64,000 nucleotides of DNA from Clostridia bacterium (GCA_017398425.1 JAFQFZ010000064.1:1-64000); one strand, 5' to 3'. Counted from the first letter of the stretch, positions 27,551-36,189 are shown. The notes: a model not told the origin generated them from the sequence alone. Program-made: numbers and translations.

Positions 27551-27659
27551 CTCCCTCCGTCAAAACCTACGGTTTTGCCACCCGCTACGGCGGCGGTCCC
27601 CTCTTCACCTACGGTGACATCTCCCCACCCACGTGGGGAGTCACCCTCATCGAGGGAGG
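27551..27659. repeat. Intergenic hairpin repeat, third element
   Basis: Outer arms CTCCCTC (27551) and GAGGGAG (27652) enclose small palindromes: AAAACCTACGGTTTT, CACCTACGGTG and CTCCCCACCCACGTGGGGAG. It sits between a terminator and the stop of a minus-strand gene. It looks like a mobile or structural intergenic element rather than a gene. Confidence 0.5.
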
Positions 27660-27692
27660 CAAGGCGCTGTGCGCATCCGCGAGACGAACAAC

Positions 27693-28196
27693 TTACTTCT
27701 TCATCACTTCGGTGATCTCCCCGATATACATACGGTGGTAGTCGGCGCCGTTGTAGTTGCCTTCGATCGCGGGATCGAGGAAGCACGCGGGATCCATATC
27801 CTGCTTGTAGAGCGTGTTGCAGAACACCACCATCGACGCTTCTTCAAAGTAGGGCGCCGCTTTATCAAAGCACGGAGTCAAGCCGGTAGCGGCACACTTG
27901 TCGCCGTCGCGACCCGAATGGCGACCGCAGTAGGTGAGCTTGTCGCGATACGCTTCGTCAAAGAAGCACAGCGCATACGTTTTGCCGTTCTCCAAAAAGT
28001 CGTAGGTATAGCGCGAGGGGCGCACATAGATCGTGCTGACCTTTTTGTTCCACAGCACACCGAATCCGCCCCAGCTGGCGGTCATCATGTTGTGTTTGTT
28101 TTCGTCTCCGACGGCAATGAGCATCCACTCCTTACCGATCGCGGTGAAGACGTCCTCCGTCATCTCCTCGGGCGTGATCGTAACAAACGTCGCCAT
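27693..28196 (-). CDS. Flavin reductase family protein (FMN-binding split barrel)
   Basis: A 167-residue protein of the flavin reductase-like family. Features include NMMTASWGGFGVLWNKK (flavin-phosphate contact region), YVRPSRYTYDFLE and YHRMYIGEITEV. Such proteins bind FMN and reduce flavins or act as ferric or nitro reductases. ATG at 28196 was chosen over an upstream GTG that is part of the RBS (GAGGTG). It is monocistronic, divergent from the two-component operon. Confidence 0.87.
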   Translation of the reverse strand: MATFVTITPEEMTEDVFTAIGKEWMLIAVGDENKHNMMTASWGGFGVLWNKKVSTIYVRPSRYTYDFLENGKTYALCFFDEAYRDKLTYCGRHSGRDGDKCAATGLTPCFDKAAPYFEEASMVVFCNTLYKQDMDPACFLDPAIEGNYNGADYHRMYIGEITEVMKK

Positions 28197-28230
28197 ATTC
28201 GACACCTCTTTTTATAAATGTAGTTATTAC

Positions 28231-28259
28231 AGTATAGCACGACGCAAACGAATTGACAA
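28231..28259 (-). promoter_or_regulatory. Promoter for the flavin reductase gene
   Basis: On the minus strand TTGTCA (28259-28254), 17-base spacer, TATACT (28236-28231). It is back-to-back with the promoter of the response regulator operon. Confidence 0.7.
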
Positions 28260-28281
28260 CGAAAAAATTATGTCCGCGCAC

Positions 28282-28312
28282 GATACAAAAAGGATACAAG
28301 CTCTGGTATACT
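28282..28312 (+). promoter_or_regulatory. Response-regulator operon promoter with GATACAA direct repeats
   Basis: Two identical GATACAA boxes (28282-28288 and 28293-28299) are exactly 11 bases apart, as expected for OmpR/PhoB-type regulators binding as a head-to-tail dimer. A TATACT -10 box follows at 28307-28312, and the -35 is poor, which fits an activated promoter. Similar boxes precede the C39 peptidase gene (31109 and 31131). Confidence 0.55.
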
Positions 28313-28332
28313 AAAAAGCAGAGGTGACGAAC

Positions 28333-28998
28333 ATGAATCGAATTTTAGTGGTTGAGGACGAACGATCGATCGCAGACATGGTTAAGCTGTGTCTAATCAA
28401 AAACGGGTACCTGTGCGAAACGGCAACCAACGGCCTTGCCGCCGCTCAAAAGATCGAAGAGCGACGGTACGATCTGATACTACTGGATATTATGCTCCCC
28501 GACATGGACGGCTACGAATTGTTGGAATACATCCAACAATTCGCCGTTCCCGTTATCTTTGTCACTGCCAAAACGTCTGTGCCGGACAGGGTAAAGGGGT
28601 TAAAACTCGGAGCCGAGGATTACATTTCAAAGCCGTTCGATTTGGAAGAATTGCTGGCGCGGGTAGCGACGGTGCTCAGACGATTTGATAAAACGCAAAC
28701 CGTTCTTGAAGTCGGAAAAATCAAGATCAACACACTGGAGCGCACCGTGTTATGCGACGGAAAAACGGTCGCGTTGCCCGCCAAAGAATACGACTTGTTG
28801 TTATTTTTGGTAAGAAACAAAAACATCGCGCTGTATCGTGAAACCATTTTTGAACAAGTATGGCAAGAGCCGTATATGGGAAACACGCGTACCATCGATC
28901 TCCACATACAACGGTTGAAGAAAAAGCTGGATTTGGGAGATGCCATTGAAACCATTTATAAAGTCGGATATAAATTTAAGGTGGAACCGCAAAAATGA
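28333..28998 (+). CDS. OmpR/PhoB-type response regulator
   Basis: Two-domain DNA-binding regulator of 221 residues. The receiver domain has the acidic pair in VVEDER, phospho-acceptor Asp52 in LLDIMLPDMDG, Thr in FVTAKT and Lys in YISKPFD. The winged-helix domain (about 125-220) ends with TRTIDLHIQRLKKKL and TIYKVGYKFK. The ATG at 28333 follows AGAGGTG; a GTG further up belongs to the RBS. It is coupled by ATGA to the kinase gene and probably regulates its own operon and the C39 gene. Confidence 0.95.
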   Translation: MNRILVVEDERSIADMVKLCLIKNGYLCETATNGLAAAQKIEERRYDLILLDIMLPDMDGYELLEYIQQFAVPVIFVTAKTSVPDRVKGLKLGAEDYISKPFDLEELLARVATVLRRFDKTQTVLEVGKIKINTLERTVLCDGKTVALPAKEYDLLLFLVRNKNIALYRETIFEQVWQEPYMGNTRTIDLHIQRLKKKLDLGDAIETIYKVGYKFKVEPQK

Positions 28999-30374
28999 AG
29001 CTGTCATTCAAATTCTTTTGTATAGCCTATCTCGCCGTACTGTTGTCAACGGGTCTGGCCGGTTCGTATATCGTTTACACCATCAACCATATGCTTTGGG
29101 ACGCACAGATCGAGCGGGTGAATGCCGCCGTTGCGTATGCCGCGGACAGCTTTATGGCGTTTGCGGACATTTCCGATCGGGAGATATCCGCCTCACAGCG
29201 AGCCGATGCCACGCGGCAGATCAAGCACATGCTGGATGATGTGATAAGCGATCTGGATATTCTGCCGTCGGAGGCGGTAAGCGCCAAGCATCTTGCCATG
29301 CAGGAAAACGCCTGTGCTGCCACCTACATAAAAAACGATCAACGCCTGCTCATGGAATCGGTGTGTAAACTGAACACCGGTTCTGCGGAGTATTATCTTT
29401 TTCTGTATTCCGATTTCACAAAGATCCAGCAACAGCACGACACGTTATGGAATACATACGGGTTGGTGGTGATTTGCGTCTCCATCGGAAGCGGTCTGCT
29501 TTTGTTCGCTCTGACCAAACGCGTCACCACCCCGTTGCGCAAGCTTGCAACGGTTGCCGACGAGATCGCGCTCGGCAATTACGGCAAAACCGTAAAATTG
29601 ACCCATGCGGGGCATGAAATAACCGCGTTATCAAGCAGTGTGAATTCCATGTCGCACGCGATCGCACAAAAGATCCACGAAATCCAAGATGAACTGGAAA
29701 AGCGCGATTTGTTTGTTGCCGATTTCACTCACGAAATGAAAACCCCCATGACGGCTATCATCGGATATGCGCAACTGCTCCGCTCCTATGACCTCGATAA
29801 ATCGGAAAAAGATCAGGCATCCGAAGCCATCTGCAACGAGGCGAAGCGATTGGAGAAACTGTCGTTGCAGTTGCTGGAATTGTACGTATATCGGAACGAA
29901 AGCATACAAACGGAGAATCTGGATCTGTTTGAAGTAGGCGAACAACTCCACTCGACTTTGCGATTCCTTTCCGAAAAATACCGCGTGGATTACCATATCG
30001 ATTTTCATCACGCTACGGTATCGGCCAATCGGGAGATGCTCTTAACTCTGCTTTACAATTTGGCCGATAACGCGTTTAAAGCTTCTCGACCGCAAACAAG
30101 CATACGCATATACAGCCAAACCGACGCAACCTCGGTGACCATACACATTGAAGATCACGGCATAGGCATTGCCAAAGAACATCTGAAATGGATCACCGAA
30201 CCGTTTTATCGTGAAGACAAATCCCGCTCAAGAGAATCGGGCGGTGCCGGACTCGGATTGGCTTTATGCAAAGAAATTGCAATACTACACGCAACCCAAC
30301 TGCATTTTGAAAGTGAAAAAGAGAAAGGAACCACCGTTTCTTTCTCGCTGAAGAAAGGCGGTGTTGAAAAATGA
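28995..30374 (+). CDS. Sensor histidine kinase
   Basis: Membrane sensor of 459 residues: N-terminal helix (about 7-29), an extracellular sensor region of about 130 residues with no recognised fold, a second helix (about 156-176), HAMP linker, then HisKA with FTHEMKTPMTAIIGYAQ (phospho-accepting His near 245) and HATPase with the N box LADNAFKA, DHGIGI and GGAGLGLALCK. It works with the preceding response regulator. The gene overlaps both neighbours by ATGA, so the three products are made together. Confidence 0.94.
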   Translation: MKLSFKFFCIAYLAVLLSTGLAGSYIVYTINHMLWDAQIERVNAAVAYAADSFMAFADISDREISASQRADATRQIKHMLDDVISDLDILPSEAVSAKHLAMQENACAATYIKNDQRLLMESVCKLNTGSAEYYLFLYSDFTKIQQQHDTLWNTYGLVVICVSIGSGLLLFALTKRVTTPLRKLATVADEIALGNYGKTVKLTHAGHEITALSSSVNSMSHAIAQKIHEIQDELEKRDLFVADFTHEMKTPMTAIIGYAQLLRSYDLDKSEKDQASEAICNEAKRLEKLSLQLLELYVYRNESIQTENLDLFEVGEQLHSTLRFLSEKYRVDYHIDFHHATVSANREMLLTLLYNLADNAFKASRPQTSIRIYSQTDATSVTIHIEDHGIGIAKEHLKWITEPFYREDKSRSRESGGAGLGLALCKEIAILHATQLHFESEKEKGTTVSFSLKKGGVEK

Positions 30375-31105
30375 ACGTACTTAAAAACCTCGTTATGATC
30401 GGCTTGATGCTCCTCCTTACCGGTGGTATTCTTCTTGCACCTCCGATCCTCAGCGGTCAAAAAGAAGAACAGCGACTGCACACAACCGTTCAGCTCACGC
30501 ACATAGTCGGAAGCCGCTCCAAGCTCTCCGCCAAACAGGTCGCTCGGCTTTACTGCGATCGAGAGATTGAAGTCCCTTCCTCCCTGCACATGGCAGACGT
30601 GCGGGATCAAGTTGGCTTGCAAAACGTCGCCGACCCCGGCTTACTGCTGTTCGGAGGAGATCCCTCGATAGGAGCTCCGCTGCAGAAAGCGATTTCCGAA
30701 GCCTGCGTTTCCTATTGTCAGGTCAACAGTTTGATCAAAATCGACAACCGCCCCACTGCCTTGAACTTTGTGTTCGGAAGCAGCAAAGAGAATCCTTACT
30801 TTAATGTAGTATATGAAGAAAAGACAAAAACCTTTCTCCATTTTTTATGTGAGGATTTTACGCAGGATTTTGAAAGTAAAGAGGATATGGAATCCTATCT
30901 GGAACATATCCGTTCATCGATGCGCAACTACTACGAAGGGCAATTGGGTTTGGATCCAAGCGCCTATCACAGTCACGCCGAGATCCTGGCTGTCACAGAG
31001 GATATGCCCGGTGTATATACCGTCCGTATGCATATCGGTTGCGGACTGTTGCAAGAAGGCGAATCCGTTTTTTACGTAGAAGAGATCGGTGAAAAAATAT
31101 ACTGA
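30371..31105 (+). CDS. Membrane-anchored extracellular protein of unknown function
   Basis: I do not recognise this 244-residue protein. It has one N-terminal membrane segment (LVMIGLMLLLTGGILLAPPIL) and an otherwise soluble, probably extracellular body without repeats or obvious catalytic motif. It overlaps the histidine kinase by ATGA and ends just before the GATACA boxes of the C39 gene. By position it may be an auxiliary sensor or modulator for the kinase, or a partner of the peptidase. Confidence 0.65.
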   Translation: MNVLKNLVMIGLMLLLTGGILLAPPILSGQKEEQRLHTTVQLTHIVGSRSKLSAKQVARLYCDREIEVPSSLHMADVRDQVGLQNVADPGLLLFGGDPSIGAPLQKAISEACVSYCQVNSLIKIDNRPTALNFVFGSSKENPYFNVVYEEKTKTFLHFLCEDFTQDFESKEDMESYLEHIRSSMRNYYEGQLGLDPSAYHSHAEILAVTEDMPGVYTVRMHIGCGLLQEGESVFYVEEIGEKIY

Positions 31106-31108
31106 TCG

Positions 31109-31151
31109 GATACATCTGCGCACCGATTGCGATACAAACCTCCCGTAGACT
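31109..31151 (+). promoter_or_regulatory. Candidate regulated promoter of the C39 peptidase gene
   Basis: GATACAT at 31109-31115 and GATACAA at 31131-31137 lie 22 bases (two helical turns) apart and match the boxes at the response regulator promoter. A TAGACT -10-like element lies at 31146-31151, 15 bases after the second box (14 in the other promoter). Transcripts from here would start near 31158, inside the loop of the following hairpin. Confidence 0.4.
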
Positions 31152-31175
31152 GAAAAGAAAACGGGAGGTTTTTGT
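31137..31175 (+). promoter_or_regulatory. Hairpin that is terminator-like and hides the C39 RBS
   Basis: AACCTCCCGT (31137-31146) pairs perfectly with ACGGGAGGTT (31161-31170), followed by TTTTTGTTT and then ATG. The 3' arm contains the only good ribosome binding site (GGGAGG) of the next gene. Readthrough RNA from the upstream operon would fold it shut or terminate there. Confidence 0.65.
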
Positions 31176-31177
31176 TT

Positions 31178-31921
31178 ATGAAAAAATACGGTATTCGAAC
31201 AAGCTGTGTCGTCTTCGGGATGACCGCGGTCGCTGTGACCATCCTCTGTCTTGGGCAAACAGTCCGTGCCCCCACCCCCGCTGCTCCCAACGAGGACGCG
31301 ATCTGCATCGCGGCAGAAACATACATCGACGTGCCCGTAATTTGCCAATATCCCGCCTTACCGACCGGATGTGAATCCGTTTCGGCAACCATGGTTCTGC
31401 AATATTTCGGATCATCCGTTACTCCGGAAGAATTTGCGGCGTCCTGGTTGGAATGCAGTGAAAATTTCTATTCGGATCAGAACCGTTTGCACGGTCCCGA
31501 TCCCAACCGTGTGTTTGCGGGGAACCCGTTCACACGCCAATCCTACGGATGCTATGCCGCGCCGATCGCTAACGCCGTCAATCACAACAGCCTTGAGTAT
31601 TCCGCCGAAGTCCTTTTGGATCGGTCGTTATCCGAACTTTGTGCGGACTACATCGACAACGATCAACCGCTTCTGATATGGGCAACCATGGGCATGAAAG
31701 AGTCCTACGCGGGTACCTCCTGGTATTTGGAGGACGGATCGGAATTCACGTGGATCGCCGAAGAACATTGTTTGGTGCTTGTGGGATATAACGACGCGTA
31801 CTACTTGTTGAACGATCCTCTCTCCGGCAGTACCGTAGCCTACCAAAAGGCGCTCGTTGAAAAGCGCTACGCCGAACTCGGCAAGCAAGCCGTGGTGATT
31901 TATCCGAACACGCCCTTGTAA
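31178..31921 (+). CDS. Secreted C39-like cysteine peptidase
   Basis: Exported protein of 247 residues with an N-terminal signal anchor (about 10-28) and a C39-like papain-fold domain. The oxyanion/Cys motif is YPALPTGCESVSATMVL (Cys about residue 66); the catalytic His lies in EEHCLVLVGYNDAYYLLNDP, with the Asp of LNDP. Proteins like this trim extracellular peptides or cell-wall proteins; the target is unknown. The ATG follows GGGAGG by 9 bases. It follows the two-component operon and appears to share its regulator. Confidence 0.85.
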   Translation: MKKYGIRTSCVVFGMTAVAVTILCLGQTVRAPTPAAPNEDAICIAAETYIDVPVICQYPALPTGCESVSATMVLQYFGSSVTPEEFAASWLECSENFYSDQNRLHGPDPNRVFAGNPFTRQSYGCYAAPIANAVNHNSLEYSAEVLLDRSLSELCADYIDNDQPLLIWATMGMKESYAGTSWYLEDGSEFTWIAEEHCLVLVGYNDAYYLLNDPLSGSTVAYQKALVEKRYAELGKQAVVIYPNTPL

Positions 31922-32005
31922 GATCGTTGTTTTTTCGTTGCACGCTTCCTTTGTCGGAAACATATGGTAAAACGAACCCCTATTTCCGAAAAGGAGGCTA
32001 CCGTT

Positions 32006-33124
32006 ATGCCCATCACCGAACCCGTTTGCTTTTTCTTCGGAGCGAACACGCCCGACGGTTTTTACGGCTTTCACCAAACCGACCTCTACCACGCACGCGA
32101 CGGTTGGGTCGCCTTTCTCATCAAAAGCGGTGCCGGCACCGGCAAAGCGACGTTTATGCGCCGTGTGCGTCAGGCGATGGAGGAACGAGGGATCGCAGGG
32201 GAATCCGTCCTTTGTTCATCCGATCCCGACTCACTCGATGCCGTGGTATACCACGACCTGCGTATGTGCGTGATCGACGCGACCGCACCGCACGTGATCG
32301 AGCCGATCGCCTACGGCGAATGCGAACAGCTCGTGCCGTTCGGATGTTGCCTGAAGCCCGACATCGCTCTGCAGAATACCGCCGCATGGTTTGAAGCCGC
32401 CGACGCCTGCGCCGCCTCGCACGCGCGTTGTTGTCGTTTTTTGAGTGCCGCCGCCGGGTTGCTTGAGAACAATCGCCGTTTGCAGGAAGCGACCGTGCGA
32501 CACGACAAAATCGAGAAAGCCGCCAAACAGCTCGCTTTCCGCGAATGGGGCACGCGCCCGAAGGAAGGCGGCACAGTGACGCGGCGCTTTCTGTCGGCGG
32601 TGACACCGCAAGGGGCGATGTGCCTGTTTGACACGGCAACCGCGCTTTGCCCGAAGGTCTACGTGCTGGAGGACACGTTCGGCGCGACCTCGTCGGCGTT
32701 TTTGAAGGCGATGTTGCCGCTTTGCGTGCGTGCGGGACAGCGCGTGATCGCGTGTCCTTGCCCGCTGTCACCCGCCGACAAGCTCGACCATCTGCTGTGT
32801 CCCGACAGCGGTGTGGCGTTCCTCACCTCCAATCCGCATCACCACGTCGACTTCCCCGTCTACCGTCGCATCCACGCCGCCCGCTTCACGGAAGGGCGTG
32901 CACTTTCCTCCAAAAAGCAACAGCTTCGTTTCAACCGCCGCGCGGCGGACGATCTGCTTTATGAAGCGGTGCAGTCCGCCGTTGACGCGAAAGCGCATCA
33001 CGACCTCATGGAAGCGCGGCACACCGCAGCGATGGACTGGGAGCGGTGGGAGACGATCGCCGACGACGCGCTGGGGCAGTTTTTGTCGATCGCCGAGGCG
33101 CGGATGTCGAAGGTCGGGCGTTGA
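32006..33124 (+). CDS. P-loop NTPase of unknown function (PRK06851-like)
   Basis: A 372-residue protein with a Walker A motif KSGAGTGKATFMRRV near residue 42. A second, degenerate nucleotide-binding half seems to start near residue 220 (LEDTFGATSSAFLK), giving the duplicated layout of the uncharacterised PRK06851-type ATPases found in spore formers. No membrane segment is seen. AAAGGAGGC precedes the ATG. The promoter of murT overlaps its stop codon. Confidence 0.65.
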   Translation: MPITEPVCFFFGANTPDGFYGFHQTDLYHARDGWVAFLIKSGAGTGKATFMRRVRQAMEERGIAGESVLCSSDPDSLDAVVYHDLRMCVIDATAPHVIEPIAYGECEQLVPFGCCLKPDIALQNTAAWFEAADACAASHARCCRFLSAAAGLLENNRRLQEATVRHDKIEKAAKQLAFREWGTRPKEGGTVTRRFLSAVTPQGAMCLFDTATALCPKVYVLEDTFGATSSAFLKAMLPLCVRAGQRVIACPCPLSPADKLDHLLCPDSGVAFLTSNPHHHVDFPVYRRIHAARFTEGRALSSKKQQLRFNRRAADDLLYEAVQSAVDAKAHHDLMEARHTAAMDWERWETIADDALGQFLSIAEARMSKVGR

Positions 33125-33149
33125 CGCACAGAGAAACCTGTGGTATAAT
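33121..33149 (+). promoter_or_regulatory. Promoter for murT-gatD
   Basis: TTGACG (33121-33126), 17-base spacer, TATAAT (33144-33149). The -35 box overlaps the stop codon of the preceding gene. Confidence 0.8.
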
Positions 33150-33190
33150 AAAAGGTAAAGGATTCCTTGTTAAAGGATGTGTAAAGGACC

Positions 33191-34579
33191 ATGAAACGAT
33201 CTTGGAGATTTTTCCCGGCGCTGTGGACGGCAAAGCTCACCACGGCGGTGCTTCGCCTGTTTCACCGCAACGCCACGCACCTTCCCGGATTGGTCGCGCT
33301 GAAGCTGTGCCCCACCTTCCTCGGGGACATCGGAAAGCCGAAAACCATCATCGCCGTCACCGGCACCAACGGCAAAACCACCGTGTGCAATTTGCTGGAC
33401 GACATTCTTCCCGACTGCGGCGTGCAACCGCTCAACAACCGCACCGGCAGTAACGTCAACGGCGGCATTTTGACCACCTTCCTGAACGCCGCCACCCTCA
33501 CGGGGCGCGTCAAGGAAGAGATGGCGGTCATCGAGGTGGACGAGCGCAGTGCGCTGTTTGTGTTCAAGTATATGCAGCCCGATTATCTGATCGTCACGAA
33601 TCTGTTCCGCGATTCCTTCAAGCGCAACGCCCATTCGGAATTCATCAGCGATATTCTCAATCAAGCGATCCCGAAAAAGACCAAGCTGATCGTCAACGCG
33701 GACGATCTGATCGGCAGTCGTTTGGCTCCCAACAACGACCGCATCACCTTCGGCATCGCGCACCGCGAGGGGGATTGGGAAGTGCGGCAGAACATCGTGT
33801 GCGATATGGTGGCGTGCCCCTACTGCAACACGGTGCTGGAATACGATTTCGTGCGGTACAACCACATCGGTCGCGCGCATTGTCCGAAATGCGACTTCGC
33901 GTCGCCTTCCGTGCATTATGAGATCATTGCCGTCGACGAAGAGGCGGCGAAGCTCACGGTGCGTACCCCGCGCGGCGAGGAACAATACCGCATGATCGGC
34001 GACAACATCACCGACTGGTACAACACGCTTGCCGCCGTCACGATGCTGCGTGTGCTCGGCTTTGACGAGCAGACGATCGAGCAGTCGCTCCAAAAACAGC
34101 AGATCGTCAAATCCCGTTTTGAGCGCATCGACATCGGCGACAAAGCGATCACGATGCTTCTTGCCAAGGGTCAAAACCCCATCGCCTGCTCGCGTGCGTT
34201 CGATTACATCCGCCGCACCGAAGGAAAAAAGGCGGTCATTCTGCTGATCGAAGATTACTACGACGCCAAGCACACCTCGGAGAACGTGGCGTGGCTGTAC
34301 GACGCCGATTTCGAGTTTTTGAACGACCCGTCGGTCGAGCAGATCGTGATCGCCGGTGTGCGCGCGGCGGACTTCCGCGTGCGTTTGTTGCTCGCCGGTG
34401 TGGACGACAGCCGCATCGTCTGTATGCGCGAAGAGGTCGCCACAGCGGACGCGGTCGATTTCGAGCGTGTGGACAACGCGTTCGTGCTGTTTGACGTGTA
34501 TACCACGATGTTTGCCGACGCAACGCGCGAACGCCTGGAGAACCGCCTGAACGGGCAAAACGAGGAGGTGTCGCAATGA
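33191..34579 (+). CDS. murT: Lipid II isoglutaminyl synthase, MurT subunit
   Basis: Mur ligase-like subunit of the MurT-GatD complex that amidates D-glutamate of lipid II. The ATP loop is VTGTNGKTT (58-64). A four-Cys zinc ribbon (CPYCNTV and CPKCDF, about 210-236) is inserted, as in other MurT proteins. The C-terminal DUF1727 region carries the conserved Asp in VAWLYDADFE. At 462 residues the length is typical. It is coupled to gatD by an ATGA overlap. The partner here lacks glutaminase residues, so amide nitrogen supply is in question. Confidence 0.93.
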   Translation: MKRSWRFFPALWTAKLTTAVLRLFHRNATHLPGLVALKLCPTFLGDIGKPKTIIAVTGTNGKTTVCNLLDDILPDCGVQPLNNRTGSNVNGGILTTFLNAATLTGRVKEEMAVIEVDERSALFVFKYMQPDYLIVTNLFRDSFKRNAHSEFISDILNQAIPKKTKLIVNADDLIGSRLAPNNDRITFGIAHREGDWEVRQNIVCDMVACPYCNTVLEYDFVRYNHIGRAHCPKCDFASPSVHYEIIAVDEEAAKLTVRTPRGEEQYRMIGDNITDWYNTLAAVTMLRVLGFDEQTIEQSLQKQQIVKSRFERIDIGDKAITMLLAKGQNPIACSRAFDYIRRTEGKKAVILLIEDYYDAKHTSENVAWLYDADFEFLNDPSVEQIVIAGVRAADFRVRLLLAGVDDSRIVCMREEVATADAVDFERVDNAFVLFDVYTTMFADATRERLENRLNGQNEEVSQ

Positions 34580-35295
34580 CCATCGAGATCCTCTTTCCCG
34601 AACACGCCAATCTGTTCGGCGACATGAGCAATATGCGCTATCTGCAGGCGTGCCTGCCCGATGCGGAGTTTGTACGCACGCCGCTCACCGATACGCCGTA
34701 TTTCGTCAACCACGACGTGGATCTGCTGTATATGGGCCCGATGACCGAGCGCATTCAACAGCAGGTCATCCTGGCACTCATGCCGTTCGCCGATCGTTTG
34801 CGCGAGCTGATCGACGGCGGTACGCCGATGCTGTTCACCGGCAACGCGATGGAAGTGCTCGGCAACACCATCACCCTCGAAGGCGGCAACACCATCCACG
34901 GTCTCGGGATCCTGCCTCTGAATGCCAAGCAGGATCTGTTCCACCGCTTCAACAGCTTGATCCTCGGTCGCTTCGCCCCGGTGCAGGCGGACATTGTCGG
35001 CTTCAAGTCGCAGTTCACCAGTGCAACGGGCGACAACGCCGACTGCGCCTTCCTCAAAACGGAGCGCGGCATCGGTCTCAATCGTCAGACGCACTACGAA
35101 GGCTTCTTCAAAGGGAACATGATCGCGACCTATTTGATCGGTCCGATCTTGGTTCTTAACCCCGCGCTCACGCGGTGGTTGCTCGATACCATGGGAGCGA
35201 CCGACGCACCGCTCGCATTCGAAGACGCGGTCAACGATGCCTACGCGCGTCGTTTGGCAGAGTTTTGCGATCCGCAGGTGGACGTGGAATATTAA
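34576..35295 (+). CDS. gatD: GatD-like class I glutamine amidotransferase lacking catalytic Cys and His
   Basis: Partner of MurT by position and fold (239 residues; LYMGPMTERIQQQ, GLGILP, IVGFKSQFTS, ATYLIGPILVLNPALTRWLL). In Staphylococcus GatD the nucleophile is Cys94 in an ICGGYQ motif and the His189 lies in a YLHGP motif. Here the corresponding residues by eye are Gly89 (LFTGNAMEVLG) and Ile188 (TYLIGPIL). The glutaminase may therefore be inactive, with ammonia used directly or the protein playing a structural part. I recall similar divergent forms in related clostridia, so it may be a family trait rather than local damage. Confidence 0.8.
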   Translation: MTIEILFPEHANLFGDMSNMRYLQACLPDAEFVRTPLTDTPYFVNHDVDLLYMGPMTERIQQQVILALMPFADRLRELIDGGTPMLFTGNAMEVLGNTITLEGGNTIHGLGILPLNAKQDLFHRFNSLILGRFAPVQADIVGFKSQFTSATGDNADCAFLKTERGIGLNRQTHYEGFFKGNMIATYLIGPILVLNPALTRWLLDTMGATDAPLAFEDAVNDAYARRLAEFCDPQVDVEY

Positions 35296-35305
35296 TTGTA
35301 TAAAT

Positions 35306-35338
35306 AAAAAAGCGAGGCTCGCGCCTCGCTTTTTTATT
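35306..35338. terminator. Bidirectional terminator after gatD
   Basis: AAAAAAGCGAGGC and GCCTCGCTTTTTT flank a short loop; it serves gatD and the convergent anti-sigma gene. Confidence 0.88.
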
Positions 35339-36189
35339 TATCGCAAAAGATCCATGGTGGCGATCAAGGTATCAAACGGTTCGGCATCCATAACAAATGC
35401 GTGATCGTTCCAGCGCACATAGCCGCCCTCATACAACAAGATGTGCAAGTGCGCGCCGTTTTGCAGACGGAACTGCAGTTGATACAACAGCTTTTCCGAT
35501 GCCGTGTCGGACACTTCGGCGGCACGGCTGTCACTCAGCGCCTCCAAGAACGTGATCAGTGCGTCGTTCTGCGACGGCAACGTCACAAAGTGCGTCGACG
35601 ATTGTTGCATCGCGGCAGCGCTTTGGAAGCGGACGCTTTGCAACAGCTCCTGCAGATGCAGTCGCGTTGAAAACAGATCCGCACCGACACGGCACACGCC
35701 CATATCCTTTGCCGCATACAACTCAACACCGTCGTCGCGCACCAGCCACAGCATATACGCCGTGTCGATCCCCTTAACGGCGTACAGCGTGCCGTTGTCG
35801 TCCTCCGATCGGAACGTGTCAAAATACGATGCGCAATCCTCACACGGCACGTCCGATGCGATCGCACCGAGCTTTTCGCCGAGCGCTTTCTCGTTGACCG
35901 TCTCGGTCGAAAGAAAGGCGTAGCGCGTGTCGCGATAGGTCAACTGCTTGAGAATGGGCGCGCCGATGGCAAACTCACCGTCCAACGTCGGGCACAGGTG
36001 CGGCGCTTTTTCGACGGGGACGTCGATCTTCCAAAGTCCCGTAGCAAAGCTGAGCGTGACGGCCATCACCGCGACACACGCCGCCACCGTCAGCACACGC
36101 GACAAGCGCGACGGACGCGCCGTTTCCGCTTCGCGGAGGAAGCGCTCGTCGATGTCGGAAAAGCGATCAAAGCTCGACTCGCGGTTCAT
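35338..36189 (-). CDS. Putative anti-sigma factor (single-pass membrane protein)
   Basis: A 283-residue protein with a cytosolic N-terminal region (about 1-30), one membrane helix (VLTVAACVAVMAVTLSFATG) and an extracytoplasmic domain of about 230 residues with no recognised fold. It overlaps the sigma factor gene by ATGA, the usual arrangement for an ECF sigma and its membrane anti-sigma. No zinc-binding ZAS motif (HxxxCxxC) is evident. The assignment rests on topology and context. Confidence 0.6.
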   Translation of the reverse strand: MNRESSFDRFSDIDERFLREAETARPSRLSRVLTVAACVAVMAVTLSFATGLWKIDVPVEKAPHLCPTLDGEFAIGAPILKQLTYRDTRYAFLSTETVNEKALGEKLGAIASDVPCEDCASYFDTFRSEDDNGTLYAVKGIDTAYMLWLVRDDGVELYAAKDMGVCRVGADLFSTRLHLQELLQSVRFQSAAAMQQSSTHFVTLPSQNDALITFLEALSDSRAAEVSDTASEKLLYQLQFRLQNGAHLHILLYEGGYVRWNDHAFVMDAEPFDTLIATMDLLR

